From positions 248,001 through 312,000 of the forward strand of contig JAFOLH010000015.1 in assembly GCA_017419405.1 (NCBI GenBank): a stretch of 64,000 nt of DNA. The letters are read 5' to 3'. The DNA is from Renibacterium sp. Lineage in GTDB: Bacteria; Actinomycetota; Actinomycetes; Actinomycetales; Micrococcaceae. The notes under the pieces are model-generated. The model was not told where the DNA came from. It ran no database searches and saw only the letters and a program-made list of their open reading frames with translations. A program made the position numbers and the translations under genes. This document shows positions 51,721 through 60,846 of the stretch, in pieces (position 1 is the stretch's first letter; the number at the start of each line of letters is the position of its first letter).

Positions 51721-52512
51721 ATGAACCGGAAGTTGCTCTTCGCCGTCAATTTCAGCGCCATTGCGGTGATCGCCGCGGTCACGCTCTGGCTCTGCGTCAT
51801 GCCGAAGGCCCAGGCCAGCGCCGGATCCGGCGACGCCGCACGGGCAGAGCCGGCGGACTCGGTCGCGGAAAACCCGGCGGAACCGGCGCTTCCGGCTCAG
51901 GAGTCCGTCTCCGGTGCCCGCGCCGACGCCGCCTGGCTCGACACCACGTCCGCCAGCACCGGGATCCCGGTCCGCGCGCTCCAGGCCTACGCCGAAGCCA
52001 CCGCCCGGGTCAAGCGCGAGCAGCCGGAGTGCGGACTGGCCTGGAACACCTTGGCGGCTTTGGGCCTGATCGAATCCGACCACGCACACGGTCGGCTCAC
52101 CGCGAAGGGCGATGCGGTGCCGAAGATCATCGGCCCGGTGCTCAACGGCAACGGCTTCGCGGCGATCCCCGATTCCGACGGCGGCGCGTTCGACGGCGAC
52201 GACCGTTGGGACCGGGCGGTCGGGCCCTTGCAGTTCATCCCGCAGACCTGGCAGAGCTATGGCCGGGACGGCAACGGCGATGGTGTCGCCGACCCGCAGA
52301 ACATCGACGACGCGGCGCTGAGTGCGGCCGGCTACCTCTGCACCGCTGCCGCGGAGACCGGGAGCAGCGGGCTGCGTTCGGCCGCTGGTTGGAGCCACGC
52401 GATTCTGGCCTACAACCAATCGTCTGCTTATCTCAAGGACATTTTCGACGCCGCGCAGCGTTACGCCGCGCAAACCCAACCAGCGGTCAGAACCCAGCAG
52501 GACGCGCCATGA
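51721..52512 (+). CDS. Membrane-anchored lytic transglycosylase-like protein
   Basis: The 263-residue protein has an N-terminal membrane helix (about 8-27) and an MltB/RlpA-type lysozyme-like domain. The catalytic Glu is in LAALGLIESDHAHG (E118), and the substrate-binding RAVGPLQFIPQTWQSYG and ALSAAGYLCTAA are typical of actinobacterial resuscitation or MltB-like proteins. It cleaves peptidoglycan or acts as a wall hydrolase. It starts 4 bases after pstB and overlaps the sortase gene by ATGA, so wall opening seems to be built into this phosphate locus. Confidence 0.88.
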   Translation: MNRKLLFAVNFSAIAVIAAVTLWLCVMPKAQASAGSGDAARAEPADSVAENPAEPALPAQESVSGARADAAWLDTTSASTGIPVRALQAYAEATARVKREQPECGLAWNTLAALGLIESDHAHGRLTAKGDAVPKIIGPVLNGNGFAAIPDSDGGAFDGDDRWDRAVGPLQFIPQTWQSYGRDGNGDGVADPQNIDDAALSAAGYLCTAAAETGSSGLRSAAGWSHAILAYNQSSAYLKDIFDAAQRYAAQTQPAVRTQQDAP

Positions 52513-53237
52513 GCACCGGCCACCGCAGAGCCTGGCCACGCATCGCCTTGATCAGCCTGGTCGCGGCCTGCCTGGTTGCCATCGGGATCCTCACCGGACA
52601 GCTCCTGGCACCGGGAAAGCTGCCGATCGCCACCGCCTTGTTCCCCACCGCTGCGGCGGCCGACAGCACCGCGGAAGCACCGAATACGGTCAGCGTCCTG
52701 GACGCGAACGTCGCCGAGGCCACGCAGAAACAGCAATTGGTCCAGCAGCCGCCGGCACCCGGTCAACCACTGCGCGTCCAAATGCCGGAGCTCGGTTTGG
52801 ACGTTCCGGTGGTGGCCGCGAAACTCGCCGCAGACCGGAGTTTCAATCCGCCGTCGAACGTCTTGGCCTATTGGATCCGCGACTACGGCATCGCCGGCCC
52901 GGAAGCCAAGAACACGCTTTACCTGGCCGCCCATTCCTGGAACAACGGCTATGCCGCATTCAACCCGCTGATGGACCAGAAGTCCGGCAGCTCAACGGCC
53001 AAGGCCGGCCAGAAGATCTCGGTGCAGACCGCGGCCGGCCGGTACAGCTATTCGGTGACCTCGGTGGCCGACTATGCAAAGTCCGGGATCGCCGGCGAAG
53101 CAGACCTGTGGCAGGCGGTACCGGGCAGACTGGTTTTGGTCACCTGTTTCCAGCTCAATGACGCCGGGGCGAACCGCAACCTCGTGGTCTACGCGCAATT
53201 GGATGCAGCCACGTCGGATCCGGGACCCCGCAAATGA
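52509..53237 (+). CDS. Sortase with intact catalytic triad
   Basis: The 242-residue protein (ATG 52509, within the previous stop) has an N-terminal membrane helix (about 12-33) and a sortase domain (about 90-232). The catalytic His142 is in LYLAAHSW, Cys213 in LVLVTCFQ and Arg223 in NRNLVVYAQL. The spacing and the PLRVQMPELGLDVPV beginning resemble class E/F actinobacterial sortases, which join LPXTG- or LAXTG-type proteins to the wall. No canonical sorting signal was found in the surface proteins of the window. The gene overlaps the PASTA gene by ATGA. Confidence 0.87.
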   Translation: MSTGHRRAWPRIALISLVAACLVAIGILTGQLLAPGKLPIATALFPTAAAADSTAEAPNTVSVLDANVAEATQKQQLVQQPPAPGQPLRVQMPELGLDVPVVAAKLAADRSFNPPSNVLAYWIRDYGIAGPEAKNTLYLAAHSWNNGYAAFNPLMDQKSGSSTAKAGQKISVQTAAGRYSYSVTSVADYAKSGIAGEADLWQAVPGRLVLVTCFQLNDAGANRNLVVYAQLDAATSDPGPRK

Positions 53238-54712
53238 CCGCCTTGCACAGCACCCGGAACCTGCAGCGCGGCCTGCTCAACGGCCGCTACCAGCTGGGCC
53301 CGTTGTTGTCCCGCGAAGGACCGGTGCAGATCCGCCGCGGCTGGGATGCTTCCCTGCACCGCACGGTTTTGCTCCGGATCCTCCTGGAAGGCACGGCGGC
53401 AGAGGTCTCCCGGTTCCGCAGTTCGGTCAAGAGCAGTGCCGAGCTCATGTTGGAGCGCGCCATCACGGTGTACGACGCCGGAGCACAACAAAGCCCGGAA
53501 GGCCGGCTTTGGTGGGCGGCCACGGAATTCGTCGAGGACCAGCGGCCGCAGCGGTTCGCGGCTGCCCAGATCCAGGACTTGGCGGGACAACTGGCGGAGA
53601 CTCTGGGCCAAGTCCATGCGCTCGGCTCGGCTCATGGGAACCTGGGCCCGGATCAGGTCTTCGTACTCGCGGACGGCCAGCTTCGGGTAGGCGGCTTCGC
53701 CGGCGCCCGGGATGAAACCGCACGGCAGGCGGACCTGTTGGGTTACCGGGCGGTGCTGCTGGATTGGCTGGCGCACTGCCCGTTCCCTTCGGCCCTGCGC
53801 CGCAGGTTGGGCGACATCGCAGAGCAATGCGGATCCGGTTTGGCCGACTTCGACGATGTGCGGCACGCGCTCAACCCGCAAACCGGGCCGGAGCAGCGGA
53901 CCAGGCGGCCCGCCCAATCGGCGGTAGCCACCGCGCAGCTGCCGCTGGTCCGGCGTCCGGGTGGCCAAGCCAGAACTGCGCCCGCCGTCGACACCCGGCG
54001 GCAACGCCAGCAGCGGCGCAACAGCGCGATCGCGGTTCCGGGCTTCGCGATCGTGATCCTGCTGGGCTTGATCGCCGCGTTCTGGGGGCTGAGCACGCTC
54101 AACAACCAAGCCGCCGCCGAGCATCGGGTGCCGACCGTCGTCGATCTGCCGATTGCCGAGGCCCAGGCGAAGCTCGCCGCGGCCGGCTTCGAGTTGGGCG
54201 GGCAGCGCACCGAGCCGTCGATGACGGTGCCCGCCGGGCAAATCCTCGCCACCGACCCGGCGGCCGGCCAGAAAACCGCCGAAGGCAGCTTCGTGGTCCT
54301 GGTGGTCTCGGCCGGAAAGCCGCAGATCAAGCTCCCCGCGGTCGCCGGAGCTCCGGCCAGCACCCTGCAGTCGAGGCTGGAAGCCGCCGGACTCAAAGTC
54401 CAGTCCAGCGAAAAGGACGGGCCGGATCCGGCCGGCACGGTGCTCTCGATGTCCCCCGCCGCCGGCACCAGCGTCGAAGCGGGCAGCACGGTGAAGCTGA
54501 GCACCGCTTCCGGGTTCCAACGGTTGCCCGCCGGGCTGCTCGGCAAGTCGGCAAAAGATGCGGTCGCGGCACTGCATGCCGCGGGTTTCACCGCCCGGGT
54601 GGCGAAATCGCCGGGCTTCGGAGCGCCGGTGGACACGGTTCTGGCCGTCGAGCCGAGGGATCGGGCGCCGGTGAAGGGCATCGTGACCATGAGCGTGGCT
54701 GCGGAGCAATAG
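53234..54712 (+). CDS. PASTA-domain pseudokinase
   Basis: This 492-residue protein has the architecture of a PknB-type Ser/Thr kinase, but the catalytic residues are gone. The usual VAVK Lys is Arg48 (VLLRIL), the HRD Asp is Asn136 (HGNLGPDQ) and the DFG Asp is Gly154 (GGFAG). The kinase-fold region is about 15-215. Basic linker residues lead to a membrane helix (about 265-288) and three PASTA domains (about 296-361, 362-428 and 429-492) that could bind muropeptides. It ends the cluster, overlaps the sortase gene by ATGA, and converges with the next gene 7 bases later. Confidence 0.85.
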   Translation: MTALHSTRNLQRGLLNGRYQLGPLLSREGPVQIRRGWDASLHRTVLLRILLEGTAAEVSRFRSSVKSSAELMLERAITVYDAGAQQSPEGRLWWAATEFVEDQRPQRFAAAQIQDLAGQLAETLGQVHALGSAHGNLGPDQVFVLADGQLRVGGFAGARDETARQADLLGYRAVLLDWLAHCPFPSALRRRLGDIAEQCGSGLADFDDVRHALNPQTGPEQRTRRPAQSAVATAQLPLVRRPGGQARTAPAVDTRRQRQQRRNSAIAVPGFAIVILLGLIAAFWGLSTLNNQAAAEHRVPTVVDLPIAEAQAKLAAAGFELGGQRTEPSMTVPAGQILATDPAAGQKTAEGSFVVLVVSAGKPQIKLPAVAGAPASTLQSRLEAAGLKVQSSEKDGPDPAGTVLSMSPAAGTSVEAGSTVKLSTASGFQRLPAGLLGKSAKDAVAALHAAGFTARVAKSPGFGAPVDTVLAVEPRDRAPVKGIVTMSVAAEQ

Positions 54713-54719
54713 GCCCGGG

Positions 54720-55349
54720 CTATCCGGGCTGCGTCATCAGCCGCGCCAACCCCGGCCCGGACAGCTGCGGCCAATAGGCCTTGCGCCCGGTCATCGCCAT
54801 GATGAGCGCGAGTGTTTTGCCGCGGATCAGCGGACCTTCGCCGGTGGCGAACCCGCTGTCCTCGGCCTCCAGCCGGAGCCCGCGGACCCGGCTCCGGGCC
54901 AGCACCACTTGGTCGCTGCCGGCATAATATTCGGCCAAGGCCTGCAGCACCGGGAGCGGGTGCTCCCGGACCAGCCCCAGAGGATGCCGGATGTCTTCGC
55001 CGTGCACCACGGTTTCGCCCAGCAAAGCCAGCTTCGGCACCGGAGGCGAGGTGCGGCTGCCGATCGTCGCTTCGAACCTGGCCAGGGTCTCGGCCGGATT
55101 CGCGCCGAGCTGCTCCTGCAAGCGCTGGGCGACCTGTTTGTCGAAATCGAAGCGTGCCCGCAGCACCCCGAAGAACCAACGCGGGCCGGACAGCACTCCG
55201 CTCGCCGTCAGGTGCGCCAACACTTCGCGCACCGACAAACCGGTGCACAGCGACGGGGTGTCCCATTGCTCTGGCCGCAGCCCGGCCAATTGCCCGGCCA
55301 GCGCAGTGCGCTCACCGTCGATGCTCTGCCAAACCTCAGCGATCTCCAT
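54720..55349 (-). CDS. Maleylpyruvate isomerase family mycothiol-dependent protein
   Basis: The 209-residue four-helix-bundle protein is of the DinB/MDMPI superfamily. The N-terminal SIDGERTALAGQLAGLRPEQ followed by WDTPSLCTGLSVREVLAHLT has the metal-binding His of LAHLT. A second His is in VVHGEDIRHPLGL. The family uses mycothiol or related thiols in isomerisation or transferase reactions, but the substrate is unknown. It converges with the pseudokinase gene, sharing a short GCCCGG/CCGGGC stem near the stops. Confidence 0.82.
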   Translation of the reverse strand: MEIAEVWQSIDGERTALAGQLAGLRPEQWDTPSLCTGLSVREVLAHLTASGVLSGPRWFFGVLRARFDFDKQVAQRLQEQLGANPAETLARFEATIGSRTSPPVPKLALLGETVVHGEDIRHPLGLVREHPLPVLQALAEYYAGSDQVVLARSRVRGLRLEAEDSGFATGEGPLIRGKTLALIMAMTGRKAYWPQLSGPGLARLMTQPG

Positions 55350-55659
55350 GCGCCCAGCCTAAACGCTCCGCCGCTTTCCGGCTCCGCGATCGGGCTGGGC
55401 CAGACGGCCGGTCCCCGGAAGCAGATCGCCACGGCCACCGGAGCCGTTGCCAGCATTCATCCCGAGGCGCCTGCGGCCCGCTGGCGATCCGATTCGGACG
55501 CGCGGCGGGCCAACCCAGACAGATCTACGTAAAACGAAGCAAAATCGGACAGAAGCAACGATATTCGTTGAATTTAATCCGCAATTAACACCAAAGCCTT
55601 GTGATCTGCAACATAGAGTCACTACGTTGGGGAGCAATCGATACCCGGGAGAGATCGCC
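55350..55659. other. Promoter region of the polyamine operon
   Basis: I see no gene in these 310 bases. The open frame that joins the aminotransferase upstream has no start signal and GC-rich drift. CAACGA-TAT-TCGTTG at 55556-55570 is a 15-bp dyad in AT-rich DNA about 90 bases before the aminotransferase start and is a candidate operator. A GGGAGAGA ribosome site lies just before the ATG. CATAGAGT at 55612-55619 could be part of the promoter. Confidence 0.55.
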
Positions 55660-57060
55660 ATGACTGAAGCACTCCGCGCCGCACCGAAGGCTTCCGCGAC
55701 GCAACGCGCGGCGCACCGCAACCTCTGGATGCATTTCGCGAACCAGCCCGCCGACGCCGCCGACATTCCGATGATCGTCCGCGGCGAAGGCGCCTACGTC
55801 TACGACCAAAGCGGCAAAGCCTATTTGGACGGCCTCGCCGGCCTGTTCACCGTCCAGGTCGGGCACGGTCGCCGAGAGCTCGCCGACGTCGCGGCCGCCC
55901 AGGCCGAACAGCTGGCGTTCTTCCCGCTGTGGTCCTACGCCAATCAGCCGGCCGCCGAACTCGCCGAACGGCTCGCGGGGTTGGCCCCCGGAGACCTGAA
56001 CCGGGTGTTTTTCACCAATAGCGGCAGCGAATCGGTCGAAACCGCCTGGAAGTTGGCGAAGCAGTATTTCGCCCTCACCGGACGGCCCCGGAAGCACAAA
56101 GTCATCTCCCGGCAGACCGCCTACCACGGCACCACGCAAGGCGCACTTTCGATCACCGGAATCCCCGGCCTCAAGGAGCCCTTCGAACCGCTCGTGCCGT
56201 CCACCCACCGCGTGCCGAATACCAACTTCTACCGGGCGGCCGAACACGGCTTCGCCGGGGACCCGGACGACGCCGAGGCTTTCGGCCGGTGGGCCGCCGA
56301 TCAGATCGAGGCGGTGATCGAAGCCGAGGGCGCCGAAACCGTCGCTGCGGTCTTCCTGGAGCCGGTGCAGAATGCCGGCGGCTGCTTCCCGCCGCCGGCG
56401 GGATATTTCCAACGGGTCCGGGAGATCTGCGATCGGCACGACGTGCTGCTGGTCAGCGATGAAGTGATCTGCGCGTTCGGCCGGCTGGGCGAATACTTCG
56501 GCGCGAGCCGGCTGGGCTTCCAACCGGACATCATCACCACGGCGAAGGGACTCACCAGCGGGTACTCCCCGATGGGCGCGGTGCTGGTCTCCGACCGGCT
56601 CTACGAGCCCTTCGCCAGCGGCGAGCAGATGTTCCTGCACGGCTACACCTTCGGCGGCCACCCGGTTTCCGCCGCAGTCGCCTTGGCGAATCTCGACATC
56701 TTCGAACAGGAAGGACTCAACCAGCGGGTCCGGGACAACGAGGCCGCATTCCTGGCCACCCTGGGCAAACTCCACGATCTGGAGATCGTCGGCGACGTCC
56801 GCGGGGCCGGGTACTTCTACGGCATCGAACTCGTCCAGGACAAGAAGAGCAAGGCCACCTTCACCGCCGAACAGTGCGCCCGGGTCTTGAAAGGATTCGT
56901 CTCGAAGGAGCTCTTCGCCAACGGACTGTACTGCCGCGCCGACGACCGGGAGGATCCGGTGATCCAGCTGTCCCCGCCGCTGATCGTCGGGCAAGCCGAA
57001 TTCGACGAGATGGAACAAATCCTGCGGCATACCCTCACCCAGGCCCAGGAGTTGCTCTGA
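55660..57060 (+). CDS. Class III aminotransferase, probable polyamine (putrescine/GABA-type) aminotransferase
   Basis: The 466-residue PLP enzyme starts at ATG 55660 after a good GGGAGAGA site. It carries the class III segments LAGLFTVQVGHGRRELADVA, FFTNSGSESVETAWKLAKQY, VFLEPVQNAGG and LLVSDEVICAFGRLGEYFG. The PLP Lys is in TTAKGLTSGYSPMGAV. It is close to pyruvate-type putrescine aminotransferases. The following oxidase, Pot-type transporter and aldehyde dehydrogenase support a polyamine role. It stops 1 base before the oxidase gene. Confidence 0.9.
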   Translation: MTEALRAAPKASATQRAAHRNLWMHFANQPADAADIPMIVRGEGAYVYDQSGKAYLDGLAGLFTVQVGHGRRELADVAAAQAEQLAFFPLWSYANQPAAELAERLAGLAPGDLNRVFFTNSGSESVETAWKLAKQYFALTGRPRKHKVISRQTAYHGTTQGALSITGIPGLKEPFEPLVPSTHRVPNTNFYRAAEHGFAGDPDDAEAFGRWAADQIEAVIEAEGAETVAAVFLEPVQNAGGCFPPPAGYFQRVREICDRHDVLLVSDEVICAFGRLGEYFGASRLGFQPDIITTAKGLTSGYSPMGAVLVSDRLYEPFASGEQMFLHGYTFGGHPVSAAVALANLDIFEQEGLNQRVRDNEAAFLATLGKLHDLEIVGDVRGAGYFYGIELVQDKKSKATFTAEQCARVLKGFVSKELFANGLYCRADDREDPVIQLSPPLIVGQAEFDEMEQILRHTLTQAQELL

Positions 57061-57061
57061 A

Positions 57062-58504
57062 ATGCCGGTCAACGAACCGGGCAAAAGGCAGCGCACTGTT
57101 TTCGAACGCCACGCACCGGCGGACTCCGTCGTCGAACACGCTCTGGCCGGGAGCAGTTCGGAGCCGTTCTGGCTCGCCGACATCGAGCTTGACGACTATC
57201 CGTCGCTGGACGGAACGCACGATGCGGACCTGGCCGTCGTCGGCGGCGGCTACACCGGGCTGTGGACTGCGCTGCTCGCCAAGCAACGGCACCCGCAGTG
57301 GCGGGTGGTCCTGCTCGAAGCCAGAACCCTGGGTTGGGCGGCGTCCGGACGCAACGGCGGATTCTGCGAAGCCAGCCTGACCCACGGCGAAGAGAACGGA
57401 GCCAACCGGTTCCCGGCCGAAATCGAACGGCTCAACCAGCTCGGCCTGGACAACCTCGACGCCATCGAAGCGCAGGTCGCAAAGCTCAAACTCGACTGCG
57501 ACTTCGAGCGGACCGGGTCGATGGCGTTGGCCGTCGAACCGTATCAGGTCGAGTATCTGCAGGACGGGCCCGGCCCGGACCAGGTCTACTTCGACCAGCC
57601 GGCCATCCGGGCGGAAATCAACTCCCCGACCTACCTGGCCGGGCTGTGGAGCAAACGCGAGGCCGCAATGGTCCACCCGGCGAAACTCGCCCGGGCCCTG
57701 GGCCGGGCGGCGAGCGCGGCCGGCGTCGAAATCTTCGAGCACAGCAAGGTCACCGGGCTGCATACCGACGACCGCGGCACCCGGCTGGCGGTGCAGCACG
57801 GTTCCGGCAGCATCCGGGCGAAAAAGGTGGCACTGGGCACGAACGTGTTCCCTTCGCTGCTCAAGCGCAACGCTCTGATGACGGTCCCGGTGTACGACTA
57901 CGTGCTGATGACCGAGCCGTTGAACCGGGAGCAACTGGCCAGCATCGGCTGGCAGCGCCGGCAGGGGCTCTCCGATCTGGCCAACCAGTTCCACTATTAC
58001 CGGCTCTCCGCGGACAACCGGATCCTGTTCGGCGGCTACGACGCGATCTACCACTACGGCCGCCGGGTCAATCCGGAGTACGAGAACCGGCCGGCGAGCT
58101 ATCGGAAACTGGCCAGCCATTTCTTCACCACCTTCCCGCAGCTCGAAGGCCTGCGGTTCAGCCACCGCTGGGCCGGCGCCATCGATACCTGCACCAGGTT
58201 CTGCGCGTTTTACGGGACCGCCCGCGGCGGGAAGATCTCCTATGCCGCGGGATTCACCGGATTGGGCGTGGCCGCGACCCATTTCGCCGCGGAAGTGATG
58301 CTGGATCAGCTCGAAGGCCTGGACACCGAACGGACCCGGCTCACGATGGTCCGCAGCCGCCCGCTGCCGTTCCCTCCGGAGCCCCTGGCCTCAATCGGCA
58401 TCCAAGCCACCCGGGCCGCACTGAATCAGGCAGACCACCGCGAGGGGAAGCGGAATCTGCTGCTCAAATCACTCGACGCGGTAGGCCTCGGTTTCGACTC
58501 CTGA
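57062..58504 (+). CDS. FAD-dependent amine oxidase, PuuB-like
   Basis: The 480-residue DAO-family flavoprotein has the dinucleotide motif [19 protein letters not shown] (about 57-75). The typical PuuB pattern [21 protein letters not shown] follows the FAD loop, and the C-terminal part has [14 protein letters not shown] and [12 protein letters not shown]. Enzymes of this kind oxidise gamma-glutamylputrescine or similar amines. No gamma-glutamylputrescine synthetase gene is within the window, so the substrate could differ. It is the second gene of the operon. Confidence 0.88.
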   Translation: MPVNEPGKRQRTVFERHAPADSVVEHALAGSSSEPFWLADIELDDYPSLDGTHDADLAVVGGGYTGLWTALLAKQRHPQWRVVLLEARTLGWAASGRNGGFCEASLTHGEENGANRFPAEIERLNQLGLDNLDAIEAQVAKLKLDCDFERTGSMALAVEPYQVEYLQDGPGPDQVYFDQPAIRAEINSPTYLAGLWSKREAAMVHPAKLARALGRAASAAGVEIFEHSKVTGLHTDDRGTRLAVQHGSGSIRAKKVALGTNVFPSLLKRNALMTVPVYDYVLMTEPLNREQLASIGWQRRQGLSDLANQFHYYRLSADNRILFGGYDAIYHYGRRVNPEYENRPASYRKLASHFFTTFPQLEGLRFSHRWAGAIDTCTRFCAFYGTARGGKISYAAGFTGLGVAATHFAAEVMLDQLEGLDTERTRLTMVRSRPLPFPPEPLASIGIQATRAALNQADHREGKRNLLLKSLDAVGLGFDS

Positions 58505-58556
58505 CCCGCCGGGCACTCGCGCACCGCACCTATCACACCAAGGGGATGAGAATTCA

Positions 58557-59684
58557 TTGACCATCGACACCCAGCAGGAAAAACCTCCGGCCAGCGCCGG
58601 GACCGCGGAAGCCGGCTCGGTAGAGCTGCGCGGCGTGAGCAAGCTCTTCGGCGCGGCCAAGGCGGTGGATGACATCAGCCTCACCGTCGAGGCTGGGGAG
58701 TTCATTTCGCTGCTCGGACCGTCCGGTTGCGGCAAGACCACGCTTTTGCGGATGATCGCGGGCTTCGAGCATCCGGACGCCGGGGACATCCGGATCGGCG
58801 GCCAGTCGGTCACCGGCCTGCCGCCGAACAAACGACCGGTCAACACCGTGTTCCAGTCCTACGCTTTGTTCCCGCATATGAGCGTCGCGGAAAACGTCGG
58901 TTACGGCCTGCGCCAGCAAAGAGTCCCGAAAGCGGAGATCAGCAGCCGGGTGATCGACGCCCTGCGGATGGCCCGGATGGAAGCCTTCGCCGACCGCAGC
59001 CCTGGCAAGCTCTCCGGCGGCCAACAACAGCGGGTCGCACTGGCCCGGGCCCTGGTGAACCGGCCCAAGGTGCTTCTGCTGGATGAACCGATGTCCGCTT
59101 TGGACCGCAAATTGCGTGAGGAAATGCAGCTCGAACTGACCGTGCTGCAGGCCGAGCTGGGCACCACTTTCATCTTCGTCACCCATGACCAGGAGGAAGC
59201 CCTGACCATGAGCGACCGGATCGTGGTGCTCGACCAAGGCCATATCCAACAGCTCGGCAGCGCCGAGGAGATCTACTCGAAGCCGGCGAACTTGTTCGTC
59301 GCCAAGTTCATCGGGAAACGGAACTTCCTTCCGGTCGAAGTCGATTCGGTGGGTGCCGTGAGCTTGGCCGGGACGACCTTCGGTCCGGGCCACTCCGCGG
59401 TCGATGAAGTTCGCGGCAAAGGGGTCCTGGCGGTCCGCGCGGAAGACATCTCGGTCAGTACGGCAGCGCCGCAACCCGGGCAGAATGCGGTATCGGGCAA
59501 ACTCGTGGACATCGCCTACTTGGGCGAAGTCAAGCAATACCTGGTCCGTGGCGCGGACGGCGTGGAGATCCTGGCCCGGACGCCACCGTCGAAAGCGGAG
59601 CCGGTCGACTTCGGCGATCAGGTCTGGTGTTCTTGGGCGCCGCCGGCCGGCCAGTTGTTCCGCGCCGACGAAACCGAGGCCTGA
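58557..59684 (+). CDS. potA: Polyamine ABC transporter ATP-binding protein (PotA-like)
   Basis: The 375-residue ATPase has Walker [10 protein letters not shown], the signature [16 protein letters not shown], Walker [13 protein letters not shown], the switch [15 protein letters not shown] and a C-terminal TOBE domain (about 285-370). The start is a TTG at 58557, with GGGGA upstream at a rather long distance. An in-frame GTG (about residue 25) would cut off the first strand and is rejected. It is followed within 2 bases by the binding-protein gene. The group matches the PotABCD order seen in actinobacteria. Confidence 0.92.
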   Translation: MTIDTQQEKPPASAGTAEAGSVELRGVSKLFGAAKAVDDISLTVEAGEFISLLGPSGCGKTTLLRMIAGFEHPDAGDIRIGGQSVTGLPPNKRPVNTVFQSYALFPHMSVAENVGYGLRQQRVPKAEISSRVIDALRMARMEAFADRSPGKLSGGQQQRVALARALVNRPKVLLLDEPMSALDRKLREEMQLELTVLQAELGTTFIFVTHDQEEALTMSDRIVVLDQGHIQQLGSAEEIYSKPANLFVAKFIGKRNFLPVEVDSVGAVSLAGTTFGPGHSAVDEVRGKGVLAVRAEDISVSTAAPQPGQNAVSGKLVDIAYLGEVKQYLVRGADGVEILARTPPSKAEPVDFGDQVWCSWAPPAGQLFRADETEA

Positions 59685-59685
59685 G

Positions 59686-60846
59686 ATGGCGACCATCCGC
59701 GCCCTCGTCCCGGCCCAACTCGAACGCCGCATGAACACCCCGGCTTTCGGCCGCCGGGCCTTGCTGGCCGGGTTCGGCATCGGCGCGCTCGGCGCGCTGA
59801 CCGGCTGCCGGGCCGAAGGTTTCGCCCCTTCGGCAGTGCCGAACGGGAACATCGGCAGCAACCTGAACATCTACACCTGGGGCGACTACAGCGACCCCGC
59901 GAACCTCGAGGAGTTCGGCCGGCAAGGCGTCCAGGTGCAAACCGACAGCTTCGCCTCGAACGAGGAGCTGATTGCCAAGCTCGGCGCGACCCGCGGCACC
60001 AGCGGCTACGACATCGTGGTGCCCACCAGCACCTACTTGACCTTGATGAGCAAGAACGGGCTGTTGGAGAAGCTGGATCTGGGCAAAATCCCCAATCTGG
60101 CCAATCTCGACCCGGAGTTCCAGGATTCCATCGCGGATCCGCAGAATGCCTACGCCGTCTGCAAGAATTGGGGAACCACCGGATTCCTCTACGACAGCAC
60201 CGTGATCACCCGGCCGATGAACTCCTGGGCGGATTTCCTGGAGGCGGCGCAGAACGAGGCGAGCAACAATGTCTCGCTTCTGGAAGACCCCGCGGAAATC
60301 GCGGTCATCTATTTGGCCGCCAAGGGATACGATCCGCTCAGCACCGATCCCAAGATCGTCGCCGAATGCGCCGATTACCTGACCAACCAACTCGCGCCGC
60401 ATGTGCGGGCGTTCAGCTCCACCCCGCAGAATTTCATCATCCAGGGCTCCATGACCCTGGTGCACGCGTTCAACGGCGACGCCCGCCGGGGTTACCTGGA
60501 AGCGGAGAACCCGGAACGCTGGAAGTGGGTATTCCCCACGCCCACCGCGAATCGCTGGATGGACACCTGGGCGATCCCGGTCGGGGTGCAGCACCCCGAC
60601 GCCGCCTACGCGTTCATCAACTTCATGCTGCAACCGGATCAAGCCCTGAAAGACGTCGACTACATCGGCTACTCCACCGGGCTGACCGGCCAGCGCGAGT
60701 TGGCCGAGGCCGCCGGCTTGGAAATGCTCGACGTGCTTTTCCCGCCCGCCGAGATCCTCGACCGGCTGGTCACTTTGGAAATCACCGAAGCCAGCGGCGC
60801 CTGGGTGGACATGTACGGCGCAATGCAAGCGAAAGCAGGTGCCTGA
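59686..60846 (+). CDS. potD: Polyamine-binding lipoprotein (PotD-like)
   Basis: The 386-residue binding protein starts at ATG 59686 (the longer frame is a shadow of potA). The N-terminus has GRRALLAGFGIGALGALTGC, a Tat-like arginine pair leading to a lipobox Cys. The mature part has LNIYTWGDYSDPANLEEF and GYDIVVPTSTYLTLMSKNGL, typical of spermidine/putrescine binding proteins, and MDTWAIPVGVQHPDAAYAFI near the end. Its stop overlaps the permease gene by one base (TGATG). Confidence 0.92.
   Translation: MATIRALVPAQLERRMNTPAFGRRALLAGFGIGALGALTGCRAEGFAPSAVPNGNIGSNLNIYTWGDYSDPANLEEFGRQGVQVQTDSFASNEELIAKLGATRGTSGYDIVVPTSTYLTLMSKNGLLEKLDLGKIPNLANLDPEFQDSIADPQNAYAVCKNWGTTGFLYDSTVITRPMNSWADFLEAAQNEASNNVSLLEDPAEIAVIYLAAKGYDPLSTDPKIVAECADYLTNQLAPHVRAFSSTPQNFIIQGSMTLVHAFNGDARRGYLEAENPERWKWVFPTPTANRWMDTWAIPVGVQHPDAAYAFINFMLQPDQALKDVDYIGYSTGLTGQRELAEAAGLEMLDVLFPPAEILDRLVTLEITEASGAWVDMYGAMQAKAGA

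Noticed and set aside
52509-53237. Assigning the sortase to an exact class
   Set aside because: The His, Cys and Arg are clear, but the motifs fit class E and class F about equally and no canonical sorting signal is present in the window's surface proteins.
55350-55659. Decayed gene upstream of the polyamine operon
   Set aside because: Open frames there are short or lack starts, and the region has promoter-like AT-rich DNA with a dyad near the start.
55585-57183. Minus-strand ORF of 532 codons opposite the class III aminotransferase
   Set aside because: Complete plus-strand enzyme motifs make this a shadow. It also crosses into the next gene.
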